Source of the DNA: RPQJ01 sp963726665
Lineage (GTDB): Bacteria > Pseudomonadota > Gammaproteobacteria > Steroidobacterales > Steroidobacteraceae
Direction: 5' to 3'
Length of the DNA stretch: 64,000 nt
NCBI GenBank assembly: GCA_963726665.1
Contig: CAVSDW010000020.1
Location: forward strand, 62,001-126,000
Each line of letters opens with the position of its first letter. The first letter of the stretch is position 1. Made by a program: the position numbers and the translations under genes. Under the pieces are notes generated by a model. That model searched no databases and was not told the origin of the DNA. It was given only the letters and a program-made list of their open reading frames with translations. Positions 28,156 to 37,135 of this stretch are shown here, one piece after another.

Positions 28156-29761
28156 AGCTCTTCTCCCTGACGACCTTGCGTTCGAACGACTCGCCCCGGA
28201 AATCGACACAGACGGCCTGGTCGACGAATCGATAGGCCCTGATGCGGCGCACGTCGACCCCGTAGATTTCAGGATACAACCGGGGCACGGACCAGATGTG
28301 GTGGGGATAGTGGTCGAATTCAATGTGCCCGCTGCCGTCGGCTTCGGCAAGCAGGTACGTGTGATGCCCGCGCACGTGCGATGCGATGGAGCCGTCCGGG
28401 TCGCCGACGTCGGGGGGCACCTCGGACCCGCCCTGGTCCGCCGGCAGGGGCAGGCGGCACTGGTTCGCGAGCTCTGCCTGGCGTTGATCCTTGGGCTTGC
28501 CATAGCGCGTGGGGAACAGGAGCGCCGCGAGTTCCGGTGATCGCCGCTGCTGCGCGTAGTTGACGGAGAACGTACCCCAGTAGTTCGTGGGCACCTCGAC
28601 TTCGCGACCGTCGTCCAGCACGGCGAAGACGCGCTCATGGTTCACGGACCGGGTGTCCCACCAGGCAAGATGCGCGACGTAGAAAAGCGCGGGCGCGAGC
28701 AGTTCCACCGCGATCAGGTAGACCTGCAGGCGCCGCGGCACGGGCGTGTGCCTGAGTGCGGCGAAAGCGACGATGATCGAGAGATTCAGCAGGATCCACT
28801 TGTAGAAGAAGATTCCTGACACCAGGAAGATCGCGAGGTGGGTCAGGTCATAGAAGGCCGTGATCGCGATGATCCAGCGAATTCGCAGCGGCGCCGCAAT
28901 GGCAAATCCCTGGCCGAAAAACGTCAGGGCATTGATCAGGATGAATACATGGCCGAAGGTCGCATAGGCGATCCCGGGCAGGCCGTCGACCATGGCCAGC
29001 GGCAGCTGACCGAACTCGAGGTGGGCCGGGATCATGTTCTCGGTGTGGTTGTACAGCACCCAGCTGAGGGGGTGGTCACCAACGAGCGCCTTCGCCAACG
29101 CGGAGTAAAAATAGTTGGCGAGGTGCAGTGAAACGCCAGCCAGCGCCATTTTTGTCATGAGCGGCAGGCGATCGGACTCGGCCAGCGGCTCTCTGGCGCG
29201 CGCCAGGAATGGGATGCGACGTGCCGGGCCCTCGAGCGCCGCGGCGATCACCAGGAACAGCCCGATTTCCGCCAGCGGATAGAACTCGGTGGCCGAGAGG
29301 TTGTCGCCGAACCAGGCGCTCAGCGTGCGCCGTTCGGCGAGCATCGCGAAAAGGGCCAGCGCGCCGAATCCCGGCCGCCAGAATCCGAGGACGCAGAGCA
29401 GCGGAATGAACAGGTGACGATACCCGAGGCGCAGCCCCGCGAGGCCGGGCAGGCCAGTGTCGGGTGGCAGCGTGAGGGGGAATGCCGCGTACAGCGCGAA
29501 AGTCGCGAAAAAGAAACAGAGGATCACGACCGGCGGGCGCGGCAGGTCGCGCATGCGGACGCGAGCCGTGGCGGCCAGCAGCCCGACCCCGCAGGCCCAG
29601 AGGGAAAACTCCCGCGTGGCTGTCGACCCGTCCTCGAGGGAAACGAGCAGGTGCTTGAGGGCGGCGAATATCGCGAAGCAGGCCAGCGTATAGATCGCCA
29701 GCGACCCCAGGGCGGCATTCTCGGCCACCGACCGCGGTCGTCGTCGCGCTTTCCGAGGCAA
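28133..29761 (-). CDS. HTTM-like multi-pass membrane protein
   Basis: About 542 residues from TTG 29761 (a GTG at 29728 is the alternative; neither has a strong ribosome site). Nine or more hydrophobic helices span the first 380 residues (for example VVILCFFFATFALYAAFPLT and WIIAITAFYDLTHLAIFLV). HxxNYFYSALAKALVGDHPLS with YNHTENMIPAHLEFG resembles the HTTM/vitamin-K-carboxylase-like membrane family. A soluble C-terminal 160-residue domain rich in aromatic and acidic residues follows. Coupled to the DCC gene by overlap. Function unknown. Confidence 0.65.
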   Translation of the reverse strand: MPRKARRRPRSVAENAALGSLAIYTLACFAIFAALKHLLVSLEDGSTATREFSLWACGVGLLAATARVRMRDLPRPPVVILCFFFATFALYAAFPLTLPPDTGLPGLAGLRLGYRHLFIPLLCVLGFWRPGFGALALFAMLAERRTLSAWFGDNLSATEFYPLAEIGLFLVIAAALEGPARRIPFLARAREPLAESDRLPLMTKMALAGVSLHLANYFYSALAKALVGDHPLSWVLYNHTENMIPAHLEFGQLPLAMVDGLPGIAYATFGHVFILINALTFFGQGFAIAAPLRIRWIIAITAFYDLTHLAIFLVSGIFFYKWILLNLSIIVAFAALRHTPVPRRLQVYLIAVELLAPALFYVAHLAWWDTRSVNHERVFAVLDDGREVEVPTNYWGTFSVNYAQQRRSPELAALLFPTRYGKPKDQRQAELANQCRLPLPADQGGSEVPPDVGDPDGSIASHVRGHHTYLLAEADGSGHIEFDHYPHHIWSVPRLYPEIYGVDVRRIRAYRFVDQAVCVDFRGESFERKVVREKSFVIPVSR

Positions 29762-29968
29762 TTCGTTCCATTTCGCCCATGATCCCCGCGAGCCTTGCGT
29801 TTGCCGATGATAGTTAGTTGCGGAGCGCGGCGCGAATCGTCGCGCTCGTAGCCGGGCACGGCCGCAATGGCACCGCACAGACGACTGTGCAGGTGGCGGC
29901 AATGCCTCTTCCGGGCGCCCTGGTCGAGCCCGATTCCATCGCTTGACGATATTGGCCCTGCGCGCTAC

Positions 29969-30646
29969 ATGGTCTCCATGCTCAGTCTGAAATCGGTGCT
30001 GACGCGAGAGGAACTCGCCACCATCAACGCGAAGCTGGATGCCGCGGCTTGGGTCGATGGCCGCGAGACGGCCAGCGGACCCACGCGCCAGATCAAGAAC
30101 AATCTCCAGCTGGGTGCCAAGGACCCGTTGTCGCGCGAACTGGGCGAGATGGTCGAGGCCGCGCTCCTGCGCAACGAAGTCTTCGTCGCCGCGGCGTTCC
30201 CCGATCGGGTGGCGCCGATACGCTTCGCCGCCTACCGCCCGGGCATGACCTACGGCTGGCACGCGGACCTCGCCCACATGCGTTTCGACGAAATGATCGT
30301 GCGCGCCGATGTCGCGTGCACCGTCTTCCTCGCGAACCCGGACACCTACCAGGGCGGCGAGCTGGCCATCCGGATGCCGGTGGGCGAGCTGCGGGTCAAG
30401 TTTCCGGCCGGCGACGCCATCGTCTACCCGGCAACGACCATGCACCGTGTCGAGCCCGTCACGGCGGGTACGCGCCGGGTCGCGCTGACCTGGATCCAGA
30501 GCCTGATACCCAAGGCGGAGCACCGCGAACTGCTATTCGACATGCGTCAGGCCGTCGGGCGGTTGCGCGAGCGTGACCCCGAGAATGAGGACCTGGTCAG
30601 GCTGAACGTCGTCTACCAGAATTTCGCGCGCCTGCTCTCCACCTGA
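29969..30646 (+). CDS. Fe(II)/2-oxoglutarate PKHD-type hydroxylase (PiuC/YbiX-like)
   Basis: 225 residues from ATG 29969 (ATG 29978 also possible). The iron ligands HxD and H are in YGWHADLAHM and YPATTMHRVEPVTAGTRRVAL, the latter giving also the 2-oxoglutarate arginine. NNLQLG near residue 40 and the C-terminal DLVRLNVVYQNFARLLS are typical of YbiX/PiuC. These cytosolic dioxygenases are often linked to TonB-dependent iron uptake, but no receptor is adjacent here. Confidence 0.9.
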   Translation: MVSMLSLKSVLTREELATINAKLDAAAWVDGRETASGPTRQIKNNLQLGAKDPLSRELGEMVEAALLRNEVFVAAAFPDRVAPIRFAAYRPGMTYGWHADLAHMRFDEMIVRADVACTVFLANPDTYQGGELAIRMPVGELRVKFPAGDAIVYPATTMHRVEPVTAGTRRVALTWIQSLIPKAEHRELLFDMRQAVGRLRERDPENEDLVRLNVVYQNFARLLST

Positions 30647-30722
30647 AGGACTCGATCGATCACTGCCCCGCGCAAGACGGGAAAATAAGACACCGATTTC
30701 GCGCTTCCGGGAGCCGGGGTCG

Positions 30723-30938
30723 ATGCCGCATCGCTCGGAATCGGAGCGCGTGATTTGCGAAAGGCCGTATCTCGTCCGTGATGGAGAGTTCGCAGTGCTC
30801 AAACAGATCGCCCGCCATCTGTTCGGCGTTGACGAGCATCGGATCGCGCCGCGGTCCGAAGATGATCGTCGGGATGGTGATGCGGCTCCGGTCGACGCCG
30901 AGGGCGCTTCCCCAAAGCCGGTGCATACGGTAGATGCC
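30723..30938 (-). pseudogene. Possible relic of an alpha/beta-hydrolase C-terminus
   Basis: The minus strand reads VDRSRITIPTIIFGPRRDPM and LVNAEQMAGDLFEHCEL, which resembles the strand-6, catalytic-Asp region of alpha/beta hydrolases (IxxPTLIxxGxxDP). No N-terminal part or Ser motif is visible. The similarity is short and the call tentative. The rest of 30647-31220 shows no gene. Confidence 0.3.
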
Positions 30939-31220
30939 TGGCTCCAATGCCTGATTTCTTGACAGAGGATTTCGGGATCGGCACGATGAAAGCGCTTTCA
31001 ATAAGGGGAGGCGGGCCGGGTCAGGCGGGCCAGTCGCCCGTTTTTCCGCCCGACCGAGCACCCCGTGCATGGTACGGGCGCGACGGTGTCGGCCGGCGCG
31101 TGGCGCCCGGTGTATACCTGTGTCGGCTGTGTGCGCCGGGAATCGCCAGGATGAAGCGAGTGGTTGTCATCGAATAGTCCGGGTTCGCGGCGAGCTTCGC
31201 GCCGCCGCGTGGAGTTGGCC

Positions 31221-34200
31221 GTGAAAGAAGAATCCCTGCATCGAGTGCCGGCAGACGCCCGACCGCCGCGCGATTCGGGGATCGAGCCGCTGCCCGGCGC
31301 GCCACCGGCGACCACGAAGGACCGGCTCGTTCCCGCGTGCGAGTTCGTATCGCTGGACGGCGAAGACTACTGCCGCATCACCGCCGTCGAATCGCTGCCG
31401 CCGTTCCTGATGAACCTCCCCACCGACACGGATCTGTGGATGTTCATCTCCTCGACGGGCGGGCTCACGGCCGGCCGCCGCGACCCGGACGGCGCTCTCT
31501 TCCCGTACGAAACGGTTGACCGGTTGCACGACGCCCCCAGTCACACGGGGCCGATCACGCTCGTCCAGTGGCAGCGCAGGGGGTCTGCGCCGCTCGTCTG
31601 GGAGCCGCTGGCCCCGGTTGAGATCGCGGGTCGCGCGGTGGAGAGATCACTCAGCAAGAGCACGCTGGGAAATCGGCTGGTGTTCGAAGAGATCAACCAT
31701 GAGGCGGGGCTCGCGTTCCGTTACCGCTGGGCCGGCAGCGACGAGACGGGCTGGGTGCGTACGGCCACGCTGACGAACACGGGACGCGAGCCGGTTGCCA
31801 TCACGCTGCTCGATGGGCTGCGAAACGTCCTGCCGAGCGGCGCGCCGCTCGCCCTCTACCAGAGGTCGAGCTGCCTCGTGGACGCGTACAAGCGCGTGGA
31901 CGTCGATCCGGAGTCCCGGCTCGGGATCTTCTCGCTGACCGCCAGGATCAGCGATCGACCGGAGCCCGCCGAGGAGCTGCGCGCCAGCACCGTCTGGTGC
32001 TGCGGGCTGCCCGACTTCCAGGTGGCACTGTCGCTGGATGCGCTCCGGGCGTTTCGCCGCGGGGCTGCGGTGCACGGCGAGCGCGTGCTGACCGGGCGGC
32101 GCGGGAACTACCTCGTCACCTCGACGCTGACGCTGGAACCGGGAGCCCGGATCGACTGGCACATCGCCGCCGATACGGAACGCAGCCACGTCCAGATCGC
32201 GCGCCTGCGCGCCCGCCTGCGACAGCCCGAGGGCGTGAGCGCCTGGGTCGAAGAATCACTTCAGGCGGCGAGTGATGGCCTGCGGCGCATCGTGGGCAGC
32301 ACCGATGGCATCCAGCTCACCGGACGCACCGGCGATTCCGTTCATCACTTCGCCAACGTGCTGTTCAACGACCTTCGGGGTGGCGTGTTCGTCGAGAACT
32401 ATTCCTTCCCCAGCGCCGACTTCGCCGCGTTCCTGCGGGCGCGCAACCGGGAAGTCGCGGTGCGGCACGCCGGACTCGTGGACTCTTTGCCCGCCGCGCC
32501 CACCGTGACGGACCTGCTTCGCGCGGCCGAGGCAACGGGCGACGCCGATCTGCGGCGGCTGTGCTTCGAGTACCTGCCGCTCTGCTTCGGCCGCCGGCAC
32601 GGGGACCCGAGTCGTCCGTGGAACCGCTTCTCGATCAGCGCGCGGAATCCGGATGGCACGCAGTCGCTGCACTACGAGGGGAACTGGCGCGACGTGTTTC
32701 AGAACTGGGAGGCGCTGCTCCTCGGCTTCCCCGGCTTCATCCCGAGCGTGATCGCGAAGTTCCTGAACGCCTCGACCGTCGACGGCTTCAATCCCTACCG
32801 GATCACCCGCGACGGCGTGGACTGGGAAGTGCCCGACCCGCACGATCCCTGGAGCGGAATCGGGTACTGGGGCGATCACCAGATCGTCTACCTGCTCAAG
32901 TTTCTCGAATCCCTGCGGCGCCATTCCCCGGGCCGCCTCCAGGAACTGCTCGCGGAGGAGATCTTCAGCTATGCGGACGTTCCGTACCGCCTGAAGCCCT
33001 ACGCCGAAATGCTGGCGAATCCCCGGGCCACGATTTCGTTCGACGAGGTCCGGGCCGCGCGCGTCGCGGAGCGCGTGGCTGCGACTGGCGACGACGGCAA
33101 GCTGGTGCGAGCGACCGACGGAACCGTCTACCACGTGAGCCTGCTCGAGAAGCTCATCGTCCCGCCGCTCTCCAAGTTGTCCAGCTTCGTGCCCGACGGC
33201 GGTGTCTGGATGAACACCGAGAGGCCCGAGTGGAACGACGCGAACAACGCCCTCGTCGGCAACGGCCTCTCGGTCGTTACCCTGTGCTATCTCCGGCGCT
33301 ATCTCCAGTTCGTCGACGAACTGCTCGCCGGCACTCCCGGCGCGCGGTCGCCCGTTTCGGTCGAGGTCGCGGACTGGTTGCGACAGGTGGCGGGCATCCT
33401 GGAGCGATACCATGCGACGCTCGCGGCGGAGCGCGTCGACGACGCAACGCGCAAGCGGATGATGGACGAGTTGGGCGTCGCGTTTGATTCCTACCGCGAG
33501 CGCGTCTACGCGAACGGCTTCTCCGCGAAGACGACGCTCGAAGCGGGCGAAGTGCTCGCCTGGTGCCGAAGCGCCCGCGACCACGTCGATCACGCGATCA
33601 AGGCCAACCGCCGCAGCGACGGGCTGTACCACTCCTACAACCTGCTCGAGATCGGCGCGGACGGCGCCCGGGCCGCGGTGCAGCCGCTCGGGGTGATGCT
33701 CGAGGGACAGGTGGCGGCGCTGAGCTCGGGGCTCGTGGGCCCGTCGGAAGCGTCGGATCTGCTGGCGAGCCTGTACGCGAGCCCCCTGTACCGCCCGGAC
33801 CAGGACAGCTTCCTGTTGTACCGCGAGAAAACGCTGCCGACGTTTCTCGAACGCAATGTCATCCCGGAAGCGAAGGCCCTCGGCGTGCCGCTGGTGGGCG
33901 AGCTCCTCGCCGCGGGGGACTCCTCGATCGTCGAGCGCGACGCCGACGGCACGCTGCGCTTTCATGGGGATTTCAGCAACGCCCGCGACCTGGAGGTGGC
34001 CCTCGACCGCCTGCAACTGCGTGAGCCGTGGCCCCGTTCCGCGGCGCGCGACCGGCGGGCGCTCATCGACCTGTTCGCCGAGGTCTTCGATCATCGAACG
34101 TTCACCGGGCGCTCCGGAACGATGTACGCGTACGAAGGACTCGGCAGCATCTACTGGCACATGGTCTCCAAGCTGCTGCTTGCCGTGCAGGAAGTGGCGC

Positions 34201-34763
34201 TGGGCGCGTACCGGAGGGGCGAGGACCCGGCCGTCTGTGCGGCACTCGCGCGCGACTACTATCGGATTCGTGGTGGCCTGGGCGTCGAGAAATCGGTGCG
34301 CGAGTACGGCGCGTTCCCGACCGATCCGTACTCCCACACGCCCCGGCACGCGGGGGCACAGCAGCCGGGCATGACCGGGCAGGTCAAGGAGGAGATCCTC
34401 ACCCGCTTCGGCGAGCTGGGGGTGCACGTGCAGGATGGCGTCGTGGAATTCCGCCCCCTGTTGCTGAAGCGGGGCGAATTTCTGCATGAGCCCGGCACGT
34501 ATCGGTACTTCGATCTCGGCGGTGCTCCGCGATCGCTCGATGTGCCTGCGGGCGCGCTCGCGTTCTCCTACTGCCAGGTGCCGGTCGTGTACGTGCTCAC
34601 CCGCGACGAAGGCTGGATCCGGGTCACGACGGACGACGAAGTCGCGAACGAAAGAGGCGGCTGCCGGCTCGACGCTGCCGACAGCCACGCGTTGCTCGCG
34701 CGGCGCGGCGGGATCGCGCGCATCGAGGTGGGGATTCCGGAGTCGGGACTCTTCGACGGTTGA
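31221..34763 (+). CDS. Very large glycan-processing-like protein ((alpha/alpha)6 barrel type), function unproven
   Basis: 1180 residues from GTG 31221 (GGAG 6 bases upstream). The first 350 residues read as a beta-sandwich domain (GWVRTATLTNTGREPVAITL, VTSTLTLEPGARIDWHIAAD), like the N-terminal domain of inverting glycoside phosphorylases and related hydrolases. The following 600 residues are helical, with WNRFSISARNPDGTQSLHYE, NWEALLLGFPGFIP and the striking GIGYWGDHQIVYLLKFLE. A C-terminal beta domain closes. No signal peptide, so cytoplasmic. I infer an enzyme acting on oligosaccharides; acid residues such as those in WSGIGYWGDH and EYGAFPTDPYSH are candidates, not proven. Intact over 3.5 kb. 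Confidence 0.6.
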   Translation: MKEESLHRVPADARPPRDSGIEPLPGAPPATTKDRLVPACEFVSLDGEDYCRITAVESLPPFLMNLPTDTDLWMFISSTGGLTAGRRDPDGALFPYETVDRLHDAPSHTGPITLVQWQRRGSAPLVWEPLAPVEIAGRAVERSLSKSTLGNRLVFEEINHEAGLAFRYRWAGSDETGWVRTATLTNTGREPVAITLLDGLRNVLPSGAPLALYQRSSCLVDAYKRVDVDPESRLGIFSLTARISDRPEPAEELRASTVWCCGLPDFQVALSLDALRAFRRGAAVHGERVLTGRRGNYLVTSTLTLEPGARIDWHIAADTERSHVQIARLRARLRQPEGVSAWVEESLQAASDGLRRIVGSTDGIQLTGRTGDSVHHFANVLFNDLRGGVFVENYSFPSADFAAFLRARNREVAVRHAGLVDSLPAAPTVTDLLRAAEATGDADLRRLCFEYLPLCFGRRHGDPSRPWNRFSISARNPDGTQSLHYEGNWRDVFQNWEALLLGFPGFIPSVIAKFLNASTVDGFNPYRITRDGVDWEVPDPHDPWSGIGYWGDHQIVYLLKFLESLRRHSPGRLQELLAEEIFSYADVPYRLKPYAEMLANPRATISFDEVRAARVAERVAATGDDGKLVRATDGTVYHVSLLEKLIVPPLSKLSSFVPDGGVWMNTERPEWNDANNALVGNGLSVVTLCYLRRYLQFVDELLAGTPGARSPVSVEVADWLRQVAGILERYHATLAAERVDDATRKRMMDELGVAFDSYRERVYANGFSAKTTLEAGEVLAWCRSARDHVDHAIKANRRSDGLYHSYNLLEIGADGARAAVQPLGVMLEGQVAALSSGLVGPSEASDLLASLYASPLYRPDQDSFLLYREKTLPTFLERNVIPEAKALGVPLVGELLAAGDSSIVERDADGTLRFHGDFSNARDLEVALDRLQLREPWPRSAARDRRALIDLFAEVFDHRTFTGRSGTMYAYEGLGSIYWHMVSKLLLAVQEVALGAYRRGEDPAVCAALARDYYRIRGGLGVEKSVREYGAFPTDPYSHTPRHAGAQQPGMTGQVKEEILTRFGELGVHVQDGVVEFRPLLLKRGEFLHEPGTYRYFDLGGAPRSLDVPAGALAFSYCQVPVVYVLTRDEGWIRVTTDDEVANERGGCRLDAADSHALLARRGGIARIEVGIPESGLFDG

Positions 34764-34870
34764 GCAGGAGTGTGACCAGGGCGGCAGCTCCTGCCATACC
34801 CCATACCGACATCGCAGGGGCGTCCTCACCGGCCCGGGCCGACGCCCGCGAATGCGGCCCTCGGCGTGCG

Positions 34871-34908
34871 GTCTCCTCGTACGGATCGCCGACGGTGTCG
34901 CCGGTCAG
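34871..34908 (-). repeat. Short copy of the hppA 3'-end core (relic A)
   Basis: 34 bases at about 34874-34907 match the hppA segment at 50713-50746 with two differences (shared GTACGGATCGCC and ACGGTGTCGCCGGTCA). On the minus strand it encodes LTGDTVGDPYEET, against VTGDTVGDPYKDT in hppA. It overlaps the stop codon of the histidine kinase and has the same orientation as hppA. Confidence 0.6.
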
Positions 34909-36287
34909 GCACTCGACCGGGAATCGGCCGTCGATACCTCGAACTGTGCGTCGGGACTGAGCGGCAAAATGACGACGAAGCGGGCGCCGCCGAGGAACGA
35001 CCGGTCGAGTTCGAGCGAGCCACCGTGCGCCCTGGCCACCAGTCGCGCCAGGTACAGCCCGAGACCGCTCCCGCCCGTGTCGCGCGTGCGCGACGGGTCA
35101 CCGCGATAGAACGGCTCGCCGATCTGCCCGGCCTGATCCGGCGCGATCCCCGGCCCCTGGTCCGACACGCTGATCTGCCAGTGTCCGGCCCGGGATTCGA
35201 AATCGACGTCGACCGTGCCATGGTCGGCCGGGGTGTATCGCAGCGCATTGCTGACCAGGTTCTTCAGCATGAGCGTAATGCGCGCTTCGTCGACCAGCAC
35301 TCGCAGGTCGTCCGGACCGCTGACACGGATCCGTTCGCGTTCAGCGGAGAAATAGTCGCTGACCAGCCGATCGACGAGCTGCCTGGCGAATACGCTGGTG
35401 ATACGCAGGGGCGCATGACGCGTATTGAGGCGTTCGGCCTCGAGCAGCGTCGCGATGATCTTCTCCATCTCGCCGACATCGTCGCGCACGCCTCGGTTGT
35501 GGGGCGAGTCTTCGTCGAGCGCAAGGGCAAGCCGGATGCGCGACAGCGGCGAGCGCAGCTCGTGACTGATGCCGAGCAGCAACTGTCGCTTGGCATCGAG
35601 CATGCGTTGCACGTCGTCGGCCATCCTGTTGATGTCGGCCGCGAGGTCGCCGAGCTGGTCGTTGCGAACCGCGGTGATGCGATGATCGAAGTGGCCCTGG
35701 CCAATCTGCCTCGCGCCACGCTGGATGGCGCCGATCGGCCTGAACAGCCAGCGCACGGCCAGGTACGTCAACATCACCAGGACCAGCGCGAAGCCGACGA
35801 TGACCGGCGTCAGGTGACGTTCGACGACCTGGTCGGCGATCCTCGGTGAGGCGACGATGACGGTGTAGGGGCCCTGTTCGAACTTCAGGAAGCCATGGCC
35901 CCGGTATTCGGCGAACTGGATGCCCTCGACCCCGCGCAGCCATTCGGCGGTGGCGGGCTGGAACACGTCGCTGTCGCCGAACTCGAGGTCGGTGAGCGGC
36001 GGGAAGCCGGGACTTGACGCCCACTCGAGGTCGGGTCCCGTGATCCGGATGTCGATCGGCACCTTCTTCGTGATCGCCAGCGCGTTGGCGATCCGTGGTG
36101 GATTGCCGAGGTCCTTGCGGACGTAATCGACGTGCAGGGACAGGTGACCGCTGACGAGTTCACGCAGCTGGTCGCTGGCGTAGACCCAGCGGATCGCAAG
36201 CAGCGAACCGTAGGCAAACAGCGCGCCCATCACGAGGTAGATCGCGAGCAGTCGAAACGACAGCGACCGCGACAGGGTCCTAAACAT
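34905..36287 (-). CDS. Sensor histidine kinase, HAMP type
   Basis: 460 residues from ATG 36287. Membrane helix 1 is at about 12-32, a periplasmic sensor of about 130 residues follows (DYVRKDLGNPPRIANAL ... YRGHGFLKFEQGPYTVIV), then helix 2 near 172-192 and a HAMP linker. The phosphoacceptor His is in GISHELRSPLSRIR; the ATPase N box is LKNLVSNALRYTPAD and the G boxes are SDQGPGIAP and GGSGLGLYLA. Overall layout resembles CpxA-like kinases. The start overlaps the response-regulator stop by 8 bases, so the pair is one operon. Confidence 0.92.
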   Translation of the reverse strand: MFRTLSRSLSFRLLAIYLVMGALFAYGSLLAIRWVYASDQLRELVSGHLSLHVDYVRKDLGNPPRIANALAITKKVPIDIRITGPDLEWASSPGFPPLTDLEFGDSDVFQPATAEWLRGVEGIQFAEYRGHGFLKFEQGPYTVIVASPRIADQVVERHLTPVIVGFALVLVMLTYLAVRWLFRPIGAIQRGARQIGQGHFDHRITAVRNDQLGDLAADINRMADDVQRMLDAKRQLLLGISHELRSPLSRIRLALALDEDSPHNRGVRDDVGEMEKIIATLLEAERLNTRHAPLRITSVFARQLVDRLVSDYFSAERERIRVSGPDDLRVLVDEARITLMLKNLVSNALRYTPADHGTVDVDFESRAGHWQISVSDQGPGIAPDQAGQIGEPFYRGDPSRTRDTGGSGLGLYLARLVARAHGGSLELDRSFLGGARFVVILPLSPDAQFEVSTADSRSSA

Positions 36288-36975
36288 CGTTACCGGCCGG
36301 ACGGCCGACGAACGCGTAGCCACGTCCCCAGACGGTCTGGATGAAGCGCGCGGGCCTGCCGGTGTCGCCGATCTTCTGGCGCAGGCGGCTGACCGCGATG
36401 TCGACCGCGCGGGTGAGGATCGCCGCATCTATGCCGCGCAGCTCCACCTGGATCTCGTCGCGCGACATCTTCCTGCCTGCATTTCGCGCCAGCACGCTCA
36501 GCAGTTCGAATTCCATCGAGGTCAATTCGACTGGCTCGCCGTCGACCGTGACCGTGCGGGCATCGAGTTCTATGTGCATACCGTTGAAGCTCAGCGGAGG
36601 GCGACCGCCACGCGTTTCCACCCGGCGCAGGACCGACTGGATGCGAGCCACCAGTTCCCTGGGTTCGAATGGCTTGCAGATGTAGTCGTCGGCGCCCAGT
36701 TCGAGCCCCGAGACCCGGTCGATGACGTCGTCCCGCGCGGTCAGCATCACGATCGGTATCTTGCTCGTCCTGCGGACCTCGCGGCAGATCTCGAAGCCGT
36801 CCCGCTTCGGCAACATCACGTCCAGCAGCAGCAGGTCCGGGTCGACCGTTTCCAGGCGGGCGAGGCCCGTGTCCGCGTCCGGTGCGCACACCAGGTCGAT
36901 GCCGAACCTGCCGAGGTAGGTTTTCAGCAATTCGGAATGCCGCTTGTCGTCGTCGATGAGAAGAACCCTTGTCAC
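36280..36975 (-). CDS. OmpR/PhoB-family response regulator
   Basis: 231 residues from GTG 36975. Receiver domain: VLLIDDDKRH, phospho-acceptor Asp in LLLDVMLPKRDG, MLTARDD and the conserved Lys in DYICKPFEPREL. The winged-helix DNA-binding domain starts about residue 130 and includes LTSMEFELLSVLARNAGR and RLRQKIGD with the VWGRGYAF end. Cytoplasmic partner of the kinase encoded next. A tandem 10-bp repeat in its own upstream region is a likely binding site. Confidence 0.93.
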   Translation of the reverse strand: MTRVLLIDDDKRHSELLKTYLGRFGIDLVCAPDADTGLARLETVDPDLLLLDVMLPKRDGFEICREVRRTSKIPIVMLTARDDVIDRVSGLELGADDYICKPFEPRELVARIQSVLRRVETRGGRPPLSFNGMHIELDARTVTVDGEPVELTSMEFELLSVLARNAGRKMSRDEIQVELRGIDAAILTRAVDIAVSRLRQKIGDTGRPARFIQTVWGRGYAFVGRPAGNDV

Positions 36976-37030
36976 GCCGCCATGTTACCGCGTCACCGGC
37001 GAGCGGTCGCCGGCGGCGGCGCGCATGTTG

Positions 37031-37051
37031 CAAATCGTTACAAATGGTTAC
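37031..37051 (+). promoter_or_regulatory. Tandem 10-bp repeat, likely response-regulator box
   Basis: CAAATCGTTA (37031-37040) is followed at once by CAAATGGTTA (37041-37050) and a C. Two half-sites one helical turn apart are what OmpR-family dimers bind. The site lies between the divergent regulator and DUF4397 genes; a further GTTAC occurs at about 36984. Confidence 0.5.
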
Positions 37052-37135
37052 CGGGCGGAGACCACTTCAACACCGGGATGCGGGACGCTTGAGCCCGCAG
37101 AAATATCCCCACTCCGACCAACGAAGGACCCGTCA

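Noticed and set aside
31151..31177. A short ATG frame MKRVVVIE before the giant gene
   Set aside because: Eight codons followed by a stop, with no context to support a leader peptide.
32256..34829. A long minus-strand frame opposite the giant glycan-enzyme-like gene
   Set aside because: Composition is typical of an antisense frame in GC-rich DNA and no domain is recognisable; the plus-strand protein is coherent.
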